Positions 10,044 to 24,371 of a stretch of DNA of 64,000 nt are shown here, one piece after another. The stretch lies in assembly GCA_013180625.2 (NCBI GenBank), contig SNVD02004565.1, positions 868,001-932,000 on the forward strand, written 5' to 3'. Made by a program: the position numbers and the translations under genes. Origin of the DNA: Boswellia sacra. Taxonomy: Eukaryota; Streptophyta; Magnoliopsida; Sapindales; Burseraceae. How positions within the stretch are numbered: position 1 is the stretch's first letter; the number at the start of each line of letters is the position of its first letter. The notes below the pieces were generated by a model. That model had not been told where the DNA came from. It was given only the letters and a program-made list of their open reading frames with translations, and did no database searches.

Positions 10044-10926
10044 GGAAAAAATAAAAAAATGGACACAATTAGGAACCCTTAATAAAATTTGAACACATTC
10101 TAAAAATGTTTTTTATGATATAGACATTTTTTTGATAAAAAGATTCAAATACCCTTTGAAATTCAATTTATTCCTAAACTTTTTATTTCTCTCTTTCCTT
10201 TACTTACCTCTTCCTATTTTCATAACCGTGTCCTATTTTCATAACCGTCTGTTGTTATCCAGCTTTCAATACCCCTCAACACCATCAAAAACGCAGTCCG
10301 AAACGCAGCAAGAGGAACGAGAAACTTATTCTGTGTTTGAGGATTTAGGGTAGATTTTAGTGATTTTGAATTTGAGGATTTAAGTTTGGGTTTTTATTTT
10401 GTATTTTTTTTATGTTTGTGGAGCTAAATAAAGTGTTATTTGATTGATTTTTTTGTTTGATGTGTGTAAAAATGGTGAAAATCAACACGGTTCGTCGTGA
10501 TGAAGAAGACACTCGACGTGTCAAGTCCTGTAGGATGCTTCAACCGACACTCGACACCATTGTCGGTGTTCACTTGATACTAGACATAACGTGTCGAGTC
10601 TTGTCGGATGCACGGATCGACACTCGATATAACATTATGTCGAGTGTCGGTTTGTGCATCCAACAAGACTCGACACGTTATGTCTAGTGTCGAGTAAATA
10701 CCGACGATGATGTCGAGTGTCGGTTGAAACATCCGACATGACTCGACATGCCGAGTGTCCTCTTCATTACGACAAAACGCGTCTTTTTTTTTTTTTTTTA
10801 AAGTTTGAGTTTCAAAGGACATTTTAGTTATTTTTTCAAGAAAGTGTCTATAGCATGAAAATTTTTCAGGATGTGTCTAAATTTCATTTAAGGCCCCTAA
10901 TTTTGTCTATTTTTTCAATTTTCTCG
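10044..10926. mobile_element. Non-autonomous Mutator-like foldback element (~0.88 kb)
   Basis: The ends are imperfect inverted repeats of about 90 bp: the left end GGAAAAAATAAAAAAATGG...ACACAATTAGG matches the reverse complement of the right end ...TTTTGTCTATTTTTTCAATT. Direct repeats TGTAAATA flank it at 10036-10043 and 10927-10934, an 8-bp (8 of 9) target duplication of the Mutator type. Inside is a second, separate inverted repeat (10494-10773). The interior left half contains a short tandem repeat of CCTATTTTCATAACCGT (10215-10250). There is no transposase coding. Classification as MULE rests on long terminal inverted repeats plus the 8-9 bp duplication. Confidence 0.7.
10494..10773. repeat. 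Internal inverted repeat rich in CGACACTCGA
   Basis: Arms of about 135 bp run from GTCGTGATGAAGA to TCTTCATTACGAC with the centre near 10633. Each arm is itself built of short repeats of ACTCGACAC and CCGACACTCGAC in alternating orientation, so the whole can fold into a multi-branched hairpin. The facing ORFs here are mirror images (DTR.VKSCRMLQPTLDTIVG and a near copy on the other strand) and are not genes. Confidence 0.85.
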
Positions 10927-11041
10927 TGTAAATATGATATTTGTTGACACTTGATAAAGCAAATTTTGTAGAAAATAGAAACACATTACAATTGGGTTAA
11001 ATTTAGACCAGAGATTTCACATAACTTTGAGTTTTTATAAT

Positions 11042-11238
11042 CAATAATACTAAGTATACAATTAAATTGTACAATCTAATATATACAATCTGATATAAAT
11101 CCATTAGATATGTGAGTCCTATTTTATTTATTAAAAATTAATTTATTAATTTCTTATTTTTATTCGTCCAGTGAATTTTTACAACATTAAATTGTGTAAA
11201 TAAGATTGTATAACTTAGTTGTATATCTAGCATTACTC
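11042..11238. mobile_element. 197-bp MITE, GAGTAATGCTA family
   Basis: Perfect 9-bp direct repeats TTTTATAAT at 11033-11041 and 11239-11247 flank a 197-bp AT-rich element. Its right end is GAGTAATGCTAGATATACAA (read inward) and its left end is the similar CAATAATACTAAGTATACAA. A 9-bp duplication fits a Mutator-type MITE. Related ends occur at 27628-27842 and 51278-51830. Confidence 0.75.
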
Positions 11239-11462
11239 TTTTATAATTGTAAGTCAATTAATTTGGGGGTGTTAGTGTCATCGATGCTAACAAATAGGTG
11301 CCAAAACTTTTTTTTTTTAATTATTGGTCTAAATTAATTAACCCAAACCTTCTGCTAATACGAGAAGCAACAAGCAAACGGGGTCGTTTCATTTGCTGAA
11401 CTGGTTAGAGGGGTAAGCCACGGCAACAGCCTAAGAAAAGTCTCCGTTTGTCGTCCAGTTGA

Positions 11463-14012
<2,550 letters not shown>

Positions 14013-14582
14013 CTATTTTGATTTACTGAGAAACAGAACTCCTCCATTGTTTCTCTGTGTCTAAGGCTATAGGGACTGCATGATACACTCAATAATGACA
14101 CCATTCATGTTGTCCAATCCCAGTTTTATATGTTAACCCGGGGTTGCTGGTAATGCAGCCCTCCATTTTAAGAATACAATTTACAGGTTGAATTAATGAC
14201 CCATGAAAAAATATTGTCCTGGCTTCTTAATTATTTCCTCACTATATTTCTGCTTATATTTTCTTTTCTTTCTTTCTTTAGACTAGACATGCATAAAATT
14301 ACCTAGAGAGTCTCTGAGGAGATATACTATATTTTTATAGTTTTTGGAACTAGTTTGAAATAGAAAAATAATTACTAGTTGGTTTTGTTTAAGTGTGTGG
14401 TTACAGAAAGTACCATCTGAACTTCTCTATGTTGAGGAAGATAACAATCATAACAATAGTAATGAAAGAACTTATCGATGAATATAACAGCCAATGTAAA
14501 GACCTTCAAGCATGGTTAACTAACGGAAGAGGGCGGGCAGTCTTGATCACAGGGCCAATCTGAAAGTTTCTTCCAATCTTTC
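14013..14582. other. Convergent intergenic stretch
   Basis: Lies between the 3' ends of the NAT9-like gene (+) and the AIR12-like gene (-) and probably holds both 3' UTRs. Minus-strand sequence just past the AIR12-like stop shows no continuation into a membrane or GPI-signal segment in the same frame. Nothing else recognised. Confidence 0.5.
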
Positions 14583-15146
14583 CTATGACAGAAAATCCAA
14601 TCTTGCTGTTGATAGAATATTGGGTCCTGAAGTTGAATGCATCTGAGGGATTCCATTCAGAACCGTATTTCCTGCTTGCCAGACATGATTATAGGCAGTG
14701 CCATTAGCTAATGGACCTACAACGGCAAAGATAGTCATCTCATTGTCAGCATATGTTGCCGAAATGTTGGACACCTGGAAGCTCAGAGCTCCAGGTTCCA
14801 TTGAAGGCCCGAAATTGTTTATTGGTGTTGGATACACAGCCATACTGCCATTTGAATAGCTAAAAGCAACAATAGCCTGTGAGCCAACCATGCCAGATCC
14901 AGTTGGGTTGATTGCCCATGCAATCCATCCAGTAGGAGTCTGGGTGGCTCTGTATGCAATATGAGCACTTTTGGTGGATGGATTGTAATTCCAGTGGAGA
15001 TGGGCCTTTAATACCGGGAAGTCAGTGCAGGAGTTGAAGACGTGTTTACTTGGGAAGGCATAATTTTTGCAGGTTTGAGCTGAGGAATTGAGGAATAAGG
15101 ATGGAATAATGCAGATTATGAAGATGGTCCTTGAGGTTATTTCCAT
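14583..15146 (-). CDS. AIR12-like DOMON-only protein, short form
   Basis: 187 aa, one exon. Signal peptide about 1-23 (ending NSSAQ), then a DOMON domain with paired N-terminal cysteines, HWNYNPSTKSAHIAY, GWIAWAINPTGSGMVGSQ (Met86) and PQMHSTSG (His170). Met and His at these positions are the heme b ligands in AIR12. The protein stops just after STARLDFLS. It therefore lacks both the cytochrome b561 membrane part of its neighbours and the C-terminal GPI-anchor signal of typical AIR12 (about 250 aa). It may be a soluble apoplastic cytochrome b, or a gene that lost its C-terminal part. The next minus-strand codons run into a stop at once and give no obvious lost tail. It is close in sequence to the b, c and d cluster proteins. 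Confidence 0.82.
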   Translation of the reverse strand: MEITSRTIFIICIIPSLFLNSSAQTCKNYAFPSKHVFNSCTDFPVLKAHLHWNYNPSTKSAHIAYRATQTPTGWIAWAINPTGSGMVGSQAIVAFSYSNGSMAVYPTPINNFGPSMEPGALSFQVSNISATYADNEMTIFAVVGPLANGTAYNHVWQAGNTVLNGIPQMHSTSGPNILSTARLDFLS

Positions 15147-18100
15147 TGGTACTGTATACTTAAGGACTTGCTGATCCTTAATTTGAGAGAAATCTGAGTA
15201 GCAGGGAGTTTGAAGATTTTTTACTCAGATGTTGATAGAATAAATTTGTAATGCTGAGATATTTATATAATGAAAGAGAGCTGGAGGATGTAGAATTTGA
15301 TTTGGGAAGCTGAACTTTTGGTGTGTTGTAGAACTTGGAATCTGAAAAATGTTTTTGTTTAATTATTTGAAGCTTGGCCCTGTATGAATGAAACAGTAAA
15401 ACCTTGCCACAAGTAACTGAGTAGCAGGTTGGTATTGTATTTTTACAATGAGAATTCTCTCTCTTCTTTCTTGATTCAGGCTTTAGTTTTGACGAGATGA
15501 GTTTAGGAAGGTGAAAATTGCCTGAATATCTTGAGAGTTATTGGGTTTTCTTTAATAGGCAAGTGCGAAATTAAGTGGGGTTTTGTTGGCTTCTTAATAT
15601 GACTGTTCCTGTACATTGCTGAATGGATAAAGAAGTTAAGGAACAATAGTCATGAAAGTTCTTTCTTTTTGCATGATCATCTTTCCTTGTTTCTGCTTCT
15701 GTCTCATGAGCTAACAGCTTTTATTCCAACCTGAACCGATTCCAACAGCAGGTGACCAACTTAATGTAAGTAATATACATTATATATGTCAAAGAAAACA
15801 AAACTTGTAAATTAGAACACGTCGCTGGATAAAACTGTTAATCTATTTCATCTTCATTTAAGAATTTGAAGGACAGTCAAAAGAACTGAAGAACACATAG
15901 CCCCTTGTTCAGTTGTTTAGAATAATGTGAATGAAGCCATTATTTGTCAAGAACTTGTGGGAAGTGAACCAACAAAAATGAAAAACAGAAATACATTGGC
16001 ATTGAATTTGCTGATTCCTCTCAATTTTTTTTTCATCAGTTGAAATTCAGTTTGAAAAAGTGACATAAATTAACTTGCCTTAGTTCATTCACCGGCAACA
16101 ATTTTCAACAGCAGGGCTGTACACATGTTGGTCTTTCGACATAATTGGGTTTGTCTATTGTCATTCTTTGGCCACACAAACGAGGTTGCGTAGAAGGTTG
16201 AAAGAAACCGAGAATGTAGAAATTTACGCGTCATTAATATACATGAAGGATTCTGTATTTTGATTAATTTTGCATATCGAAAGAACAAGTCAAAACTTGT
16301 TCTGACTTCAAGAAAGTGATAACATAAATTGCAACGTGGGTTAGCCGACTCAAGGCGTAGAAAAATGTTAGGTGGGTGCAGTTGAATCTCTCCAAGTTGC
16401 GATTAAGATTGATGAAGAATGGTCCACACATTCCAAGGGAAGCCTTATACCCTTTGCATAATTGCGGTGATCAATTAGAAGTCTAAAAAGGCTGCTAATC
16501 ATTCTTGCTATTCCTGAAAATTTAATCAACTTCAGAAAATTAATTGAAGTGAGAAGAATGTTAAAAATTATGAGTAAAAACCTCCATCTTATGACAATTC
16601 TGAAACTTGCAGCTTTTCTCTAGTTTGAAAAATGAGTATATAAGTTGGGCCTATCTTGCATGGAGATAATTAGACGAATTTTACGCAACTTCAAGCTAGT
16701 CTTGATGAATTAAAGCTACTGAAAGTATTTTATAAACTATTTGCCACTGGCTGCTCATTGAGCCGATCTACGAGGGAAGGTAGTTCTCTTCTCTCCCGTT
16801 TGATCTTTTGAACCACTTGTAAGACTTGTTGAGACTATGAGACTAGATTCGGTCCACGTCGTAAGTGTAGGGACCTTGTACGTAAGGAGCGTATTAGCTC
16901 AAAGTATTATCACAACACAACCAACTCGTCTTTAAAGACTTCAAATAATTTGCCTGTCAAGTTCCTTCAGGTCATAAAGATCAAACCTCACTTACAATAC
17001 TCATGCTTTACTAATGGTGAGCAGCTGAAAAGTGGAGTTTGGTAATCTTTCATCTTATCATTTGTCAAAGATACTAAATATATTCTTGAAATGGAATGAG
17101 CTCCAGGCTCCTGTTTCAAGTGGGTTAGTGAGAAATCAAGTGATCTTACTACTAGCTTAATAATATTTATAAATGAAAGGAAGATTTCTAAATCATGACG
17201 AGTCTCTTTGGTTGAGGAATCCAAATCTTTATAAATTAGTCAAGGATTTTATCCGTTACATATATAGAATGTCACATTTCTTCTCTTCACCAATACTATA
17301 TATAAGCACTAATTTTCAAGAAAACCAAATAGGGATCCTGTTGCCAAGAGAAAAACATTTCTACTTTTTCATAATTTTCAAATGAGAGGTTTTTTTTTTT
17401 CTAAATTTTCAATAATAAGATTATCTATCCGCTTGTATACCATGATAACCTTATGCTTACTCGAAGAATAAAATTCTAAGTTTAAAATTTAAATCTACAA
17501 TCAACATCCTACAGTCTGAGTTTATAAAATCTTCTTGAATGGATAATTATTCAATGAAATTTTACCAACTCACGTAAACTATAATGAATTGGTTGTAGAA
17601 ATTGATTATAGATGTAATAATGCTTTTATTCAAATAAGAAGAATTACACAGAAGATCAAGTGTAGCTACAGAAAGTCAACTCTGTAGATAGATCACCCTT
17701 TCTCCTAATCTGATTGGTCCGCCTTACGCTGGAGTGTTATAATCCTAATCAAACAAGATTGCATACATTTCTGCAGACACAAGTGGGGTGAGACGTGAGA
17801 GAGAGATAAGAACACAACAGAATAGATCATGGAGTAGTTGAAGTACTTTAATCTTGATTAGGCTGGAACCCATTTTAACCACCCATTTTCTAATAATAAT
17901 TAATTTCACTGGCCTAATTATGGGATTTTGCATCCTCTCGCTATCCATCTTGTATTAGTTAGAAGTAAATTTTTCTCCCACCAAATGTGTTGTTTTGTGT
18001 CTTTCTGCTATGAGTTTTAATGTATACACTAGGCGATATGTATAAAATAAAAGTAAATATCAATTTAAAATATTTCGATTATTATATTGTTAAAAATTAA

Positions 18101-18239
18101 AAATTGAGATAAAATTTGGTGAATAAGATATCTTAATTTATAAACTTGATTAATTAGTAATTTTGATTCAGAGTGAATAATAATATATCAGGTAGGAGAG
18201 TAGGATGCTTGCTTGTTTGACTGCCTCCACCTTTAAGTT
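15147..18239. other. Gene-poor stretch
   Basis: About 3.1 kb of AT-rich DNA. The first few hundred bases upstream of 15146 should hold the promoter of the AIR12-like gene (minus strand). The short frames near 16085-16288, 16988-17224, 17173-17385 and 17745-17948 have no recognisable content. No tRNA, LTR or long inverted repeat was seen. Confidence 0.45.
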
Positions 18240-18248
18240 ATTTTAAGT

Positions 18249-18418
18249 CAATAATGTTAGACTTATAATTTATATATAATTCAAACTCTATAATATGATG
18301 TGACAGTTTACGTGATAAAATCTGATGTAACTTTCATCATTTTTTCTCATTTAAAACATCAGATTATAGAGATTAGATTGTTTATAAATTGTAAGTCTAA
18401 CACGACTGATTTTAAATA
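18249..18418. mobile_element. 170-bp MITE with TGTTAGACTTA inverted ends
   Basis: The left end CAATAATGTTAGACTTATAAT matches the reverse complement of the right end, CAGTCGTGTTAGACTTACAAT. Flanking 9-mers ATTTTAAGT (18240-18248) and ATTTTAAAT (18419-18427) agree at 8 of 9 positions, a Mutator-type duplication. Similar AGTACTAGACTTATAA ends occur in the element at 30322-30460. Confidence 0.68.
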
Positions 18419-18427
18419 GATTTTCGA

Positions 18428-19393
18428 GCGAGGTTAGACTAACAACAACAACAATAATAATAGTAGAAGTTATTAATTTTTGGTTGAGAAGTCTTATGAT
18501 AATTATTGAATTTGAAAATAATATCGATTAATATAACGAATCTCCCAATTAAAATTACCAATATTCCTTTGTATTAAAGACTTTTTGTTCAGCTTTAGAA
18601 TTAGATAGGTAGATAGATGGACTGGATGCCTATGAGATCTTATCATTTGACTTTGTCCGTCTGTACGCTAGAGAGACTTAGCCCGAACCGTTGCGGTTGC
18701 GGTTTTGGAGGCTCCACGTTATTGATTCCTCAATACGACGTCGGTGATCATAGTGTTCAACTTTCCCTAACCAACACGGCAATTTGGACCCCACCAACCC
18801 GATGCAACGTCGTTTCGAATGCAGTGTTTGTTTGGTCAAAGTCAAACCAAGCCGTCTACAGTCCGCTTCAATTCTACAGTAAAAGATCTTCCAGAAAACA
18901 ATTAAGTTTTCACTTAACAAATATAAAAATAAAAATTAAAAAAAATGCTTTTCTAGTGAAGCGACAAGTGGGCTGATTTGACCCGACCGTGGCAAACACG
19001 TTGGCAGAGTAGAATCCCACATTCACTTTACTTCTATTTTTATTTCCTTTTCCTTGTAACCAAACGGAAAAGTACATTGCATATTTGCATTTTGCACAAT
19101 TTTGTCGTTTTGTTTGTTTTCCAAAAGTCAACATCTAGTTGATTATTTACTTGGTCAGAAATGATGGGACTTGGAGCCAATTTGAACGATTAAATGTGAA
19201 ACGGAGAGTTTTCATTTGTCATGTGACTATCACCTCTTCAATGCCGCTTACATTTTTCAGTTAATTTAACTGAATAATTTGTTTCAGCATTGGACAAAAA
19301 TGAGTTTTGTAACTTATAAATTCAATAATTTATCTTTATTTTTTCGAAAATCACCCATCATATTTTTATTAAGAAAAACATGAAAATAACTTA
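18428..19393. other. Intergenic stretch left of solo LTR
   Basis: Contains frames at 18617-18976 (+) and 18678-18920 (-), slightly richer in GC, but no domain is recognisable and codon use looks random. Nothing supported. Confidence 0.4.
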
Positions 19394-19398
19394 GTAAT

Positions 19399-19839
19399 TG
19401 TTATGGCCATAACAATATTGGGCCTCAATTATTTCTAATACAGTAAGCCCATTACTGAAGTCCATTATCTGGACCCATTATTTGGATCCCACAATGATCC
19501 ATCCTGACTCAATTATTTCTAATACAGTAAACCCATTATTGAAGCCCATTATCTGGGTCCCACAATAACCCATCTTGACTCCTATAAAAACCCTCCAAAT
19601 TATTACTCAAGGTATGCACACTTTTCTACACTCATTCTCTCTTTAAATTTCCTTTGCTTTTGATAGCTTCTCTCTCTAGGAAATTCTCCCAGAAAATTTC
19701 GGAGTATCGGAAACTGACTTGAGCGTCGGAGGGTTTTCGCCGGCACCACCGCCGGCACCCCTTACTATTTTTCTTTGCTCGCAGGATTGGACCCGACGTA
19801 CGACCCGCTTCCTGGCCGTCCGGAAATCGTGCATCAACA
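19399..19839 (+). mobile_element. Solo LTR, 441 bp, with 5-bp target duplication
   Basis: It starts TGTTATGGCC and ends GCATCAACA, so the termini are TGTT...AACA. Identical 5-bp direct repeats GTAAT flank it at 19394-19398 and 19840-19844. Inside are two copies of an ATTATTTCTAATACAGTAA segment, a TATA box (TATAAAA, 19583-19589) and, downstream, CTGACTTGAGCGTCGGAGGG, a motif I recall from plant LTR R/U5 regions. No internal retroelement coding adjoins it. The simplest reading is a solo LTR left after LTR-LTR recombination. The superfamily is not assigned. Confidence 0.88.
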
Positions 19840-19844
19840 GTAAT

Positions 19845-20878
19845 GTTCTCCTAAAAACATGAAAATAACTTGGTTATGTTCTCCTATTTTGTTTTATAAA
19901 TCGGTTGATAAGGTATCTTTAATGCTTTGCAATAAAATTAAAAAGAAAATTGATTTTTTGCTTGAAACTTATTTTCTGTTTGATATTTGAATAAAACTAA
20001 AAATACTTATTAAAATTAACCCATTTATACTTGTGCATTCACCTTTGCAGATTTTATCTCTAGAAAGATTTCTTTCCTCTTTATTTTTCAAAATAGTTTT
20101 TTGGGTAGTCTAGCTTGTGTTATAAGGGCATATTTAAGTCCTTAAAGATTATGTAGATTTACTTGAAATTTATGCATTTAATGATTTTTATACAGTTTTT
20201 TTTAAAATTTATAATTTTTGATGAAATATATACAATCTTCAAGAGAATTTGTACAATTTATAAGGATTTAACATGCGCCCTAAGGCTACACGTTATTAAT
20301 ATAAAAATTTCAATGAGATATTGTAAAAGTCTCTCCTATGATTTGCCTTAATACACTTGAAAAGCATGTTGAAGAATATATCAGCGTGGTCTTAAACGTT
20401 GTATTTTTGTATCTATTTTCATCAATCGTGCATTTTTGTATCATCAAAGTCTATTTTTTATTATTAAAATGGATCTGGATGATACAAAAATACAAACGTT
20501 AAAAATTTTATTGATATATTTTTTAAATATGCTTTTCGATGATATTGTAGCAAACTGAATGGGAGGTTTTCGATAATATCCCAAATTTTAATTGGTCCAC
20601 TTTGTTCTTTAACGCGTGTAGGCCGGTACGAGTGTAGGAAAGTTGAATTTACATGCAAAAGCGTGTATGTGAACAAAGTAGGTTGGAGGCTGAGGAAGTG
20701 GAGTTATCCCAACTTGCCGAATTTCTTGTATGCTTCCACACTGCAAACGTACTTCAATATATAAATATATAATTCTTCATCCACCAAATACAAGTCTCTC
20801 TCATTAGATTAATCTTTTATTCATAACTGATCAACAACCACTAGACTCGGTTTCTGCTTCTGTACTGAATCATTTCTA
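19845..20878. other. Upstream region of DOMON/b561 copy b
   Basis: AT-rich. The bases right after the solo LTR (AACATGAAAATAACTT at about 19856) repeat those just left of it at 19377-19391. A TATATAAAT box at 20758-20766 lies about 115 bp before the copy b start codon and is the likely core promoter. No other gene seen. Confidence 0.5.
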
Positions 20879-22386
20879 ATGGATAAACCTGTAACAACTC
20901 TCTTGTTTTCTTGTGTTCTGTTTTGTGCATTTGTTTCATCCTACGCTCAGACCTGCCAAAGCTACACATTCCCAAACAATAAACAATACAGCGCATGCAG
21001 TGACCTTTCCGTGTTGAGTTCATTCCTCCACTGGAACTACAATTCCTCAACCAACATTGTTGACCTTGCATTCCGTCACACCGGAACCACCTCGTCAAGG
21101 TGGACTGCATGGGCCCTCAACCCTTCTGGCCCGCGCATGGCGGGGTCTCAGTGCCTTGTGGCATTCCAAACTTCCTCTGGTGCAATTCGGGCTTATACAA
21201 CACCCATTTCTGGGGGCATGCCGACAATGCAAGAGGGTAATTTGACCTTCCAAGTGCCTGACCTTAACGCTACTCTGGAGGGTGGGGAGATGATTATTTT
21301 TGCTAGGCTGCAGCTCACTAGTGAGTTGCTATCAACGAATCAAGTTTGGCAAGAAGGTCCAATGAGTGGGGATACTCCTGGCTTGCATGCTACTAGTGGA
21401 GATAATATGATTTCAGTGGGAAGCATCGATTTTAGAACTGGACAGACCGCATCAAACAGTGGAAGCATCGACTCCAGGGAAAGAAGGAGAAATGTGAGTG
21501 ATTAATTCTATAAACAATTGGATTGATATATATACTTAGCTTTTACGGCCGTTGGGTTAATATGTTTCTGATACTATATTAAGTTATCCATGTTTTTCAA
21601 GGTTAACTATAATATTTAATTCTTTAATAGAAAATATTTTTCTAGTTTGGATTTTAAAGGTGATTGAATTGAACTTCGCAGGTTCATGGAGTACTGAACG
21701 CAGTAAGTTGGGGGACACTTATGCCTCTTGGGGCCATGATGGCTCGATACCTTAAAGTGTTCAAGTCTGCAAATCCAGCTTGGTTTTACCTCCATGTTGC
21801 GTGCCAGTGTTCAGCCTACATTGTCGGTGTTGCAGGTTGGGCAACTGGAATCAAGCTTGGCCAAGAAAGTTCCGTAACCGCAAATGAAACACATAGAGAT
21901 GTTGGCATAGCCCTTTTCTGCCTCGGAACACTTCAGGTAAAAAAAAAAAAAAAAAAAATCAACTCTTTATAGACTGGTTGTCATTTATTTGATTACGCTT
22001 CTGTCGCTATAAGTCTTCTAATTAAACGTCCACTTGGCTGGTTGACGCATATGCAGATGTTTGCCTTGCTTGTGAGGCCCAAACCTGATCACAAATACAG
22101 AGTACATTGGAACATCTACCACCATTCCATTGGGTATGCTGTCATCGGAATGAGCATCTACAACGTTTTGTGTGGCTTAAGCGTTTTGGATCCAGCGTTG
22201 AAGTGGTGGCACACATATATCGGCATTCTTGCAGTTTTGGGAATCACCGCAGCTGTGCTAGAAGCCATAACTTGGTACATTGTTATTAAGAGAAAAAAAC
22301 AGAACACTCACAAGAACTCTCACAACACTAATGGAGTCATTAACGGAGCCAATGGTCATGCTGCGAGGAGAGAACAGGAGGTTTAG
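20879..22386 (+). CDS. DOMON-cytochrome b561 protein, three exons (copy b)
   Basis: Exons 20879-21493, 21682-21936 and 22057-22386 (both introns phase 0, GT-AG) give 399 aa. Signal peptide about 1-24. DOMON domain with Met87 (GPRMAGSQ) and His170 (GLHATSG) as likely heme b ligands. A short RERRRN linker ends exon 1. The b561 core follows, with His207 (VHG), His243 (YLHV), His276 (THRD) and the YHH pair at 312/313. The cytosolic tail is hydrophilic, [12 protein letters not shown]. The exon structure follows domain borders: exon 1 is signal plus DOMON, exon 2 holds helices 1-3, exon 3 the rest. It probably carries electrons across the plasma membrane between cytosolic ascorbate and apoplastic acceptors, a role inferred from the family. 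First gene of a + strand tandem cluster; its nearest relative is copy c. Confidence 0.93.
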
Positions 22387-24371
22387 TTTATGTACACAGT
22401 GTAGAATAAACTAATAGAATTTTTGTGCTTTTGATCTCTTGTAACCCCACCATTCAGCGTGATCAGCTAGATGCTGAGAGCTATATTATTCTTTTGTTAC
22501 GTACGGTAGAGTACTTTCACATTTGTTATTGCGAGGAGATAATTTAATAAGATATTTAATTGATTATTATTATTATTATCATCTCTACTGTTCGACACAT
22601 GGATTTGAAAATTTCATATACAAACGTCACTGGTATATACAATTTGGGTTTGTTTTGGGCATGATGGGTACATTTTAATTTTTTTTTTTAATTTTAATAA
22701 CGCATGCATGCACTGAAAAATTCAAACAATAAATATTGCAGAGGGATATATATGTAGCCATATTTTAATATGAGAGTAATTATTCATAGCTTAAATGATA
22801 AAAATACTCCATTAATTAATAGACATTTAATATCTCAAGTAGTCTAATTAATATTAATATAGTTGACCAGGTTCATTTATAAGGGTTTCTTTCCGAATGC
22901 AAAGCAAGTCAAAGCAAGCCATCTTCCATGTTCATGTAGAATCTTCCATGCATGCACGTCTGAAAACCAAAAAGTAAAAATAAAAATAAAAGCAGAATTA
23001 TGCAATAGAAAACATTACAGTAATGAAAGGAGGCAAATGTACAGTAAAGGTTGTACGTTTTCTTGTCTTTTTCTCTCCTTCAAACAAACGATAAAATGTA
23101 CTGCATATTCTGGTATAATTTTTTCTTGGAACGTCAGCAATACGGTAAGAAATGATGCTATCAAATTTCAATACTAAAATATTGTTGTTTGAGGTCTCAT
23201 TATTTAACGGAGAATACCCATTTGGTATCAAAATTAAACTTTCTTTGGAAGAATAACATACAACGTTTTAAGTTTGTCAAATTTCTACGCCACCCATTAA
23301 TATAACATATGTAATTCATGAATAAAATCGAGATTTGGGAATGATTTTATTGGATAAGATAATTAACGAGTCCACACGATAAAACATATTTAATGTTAGA
23401 ATAATACGTTAAATTAAAAATACAATTGAAGTTTTAAAATATTATAAATTAATATATTAGATTTACCTTAACTAAATTTAACATGACAAAAATACGATAC
23501 CATACAAATCCGTTCTTATCAAGATTTGTTGCCAGATCAACCTGCCTCGGTCTACAATACTCTTCTCATTCATGTACATCAGCAAATGTGGACTTCATCT
23601 AGATTCGGAATAATATCTACATTACATTCTTCTCAGAACTTAAAAAAATTTAATAATTTATAATGAAGAAAAATCTTGTTGGCACATAAATATAATCGTC
23701 ATGGATCGTTAAAGCTTAAGCTTTGCATTTTTCTAATATTTATAGAGGGCAGAGTACGTCAAGGTGGGTTCTTCTGGTAGTAGGTGCAGGGTTGAATTAT
23801 TCGAGTATTTCAAGCATAGACTTCTCTTGTTCTTACTATTGTGGCGTGTAGGCCAGGGATTGGAATATAAACAAGTTTCTTGATTCCAGGAAAGTTGCAG
23901 GCTACAGAAATATAAAAATATAGTAGACAAGTGTGAACAAAATTTAAAGCGAGTAGTAGTTGCGAGAAAGAAGCCAGAAGACTCAACCCAATTTTCAAAG
24001 GTTGGAAATATAGAACTCGAAAGATATTAACAATATTAATACACATATATAATGTTGAGTGGAATTGGTCAACAAAACCAAACTTTTCAAGAGATTAAAA
24101 AATATTAATAAACTTAGTCTTGTAATCCCTGTCCTACTCTACTTTTCCTGGCTTCTTCTTCCACCGCATTCTTGGATTTCTATAAATTGAAGTTGCTCGG
24201 ATTCAAGGCTGAAACGTACTCAATTTATAGATATTTGGTACCTTACAAGACACAAGACAATTTCAGTACCTTCCGGGACATACCCAGATACTGAAAGCTT
24301 GATTTTTTGAAGGTGTTTGATATCTTGGCATCTGAAAATCCTGGAAATATTTGATCAATAAAATCATCACT
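22387..24371. other. Intergenic stretch between copies b and c
   Basis: About 2 kb of AT-rich DNA: the 3' UTR of copy b, then no recognisable gene. A TATAAAT box at 24181-24187 lies about 190 bp before the copy c start and is a candidate promoter. The frames at 22863-23177 and 23733-24046 show no known domain. Confidence 0.5.

Noticed and set aside
10457..10822. Two facing ORFs with similar proteins
   Set aside because: Produced by the internal inverted repeat of the foldback element; repetitive sequence, no gene evidence.
18617..18976. 119-codon ORF as a gene
   Set aside because: No domain, no splice context, overlapping antisense frame, random-looking composition.
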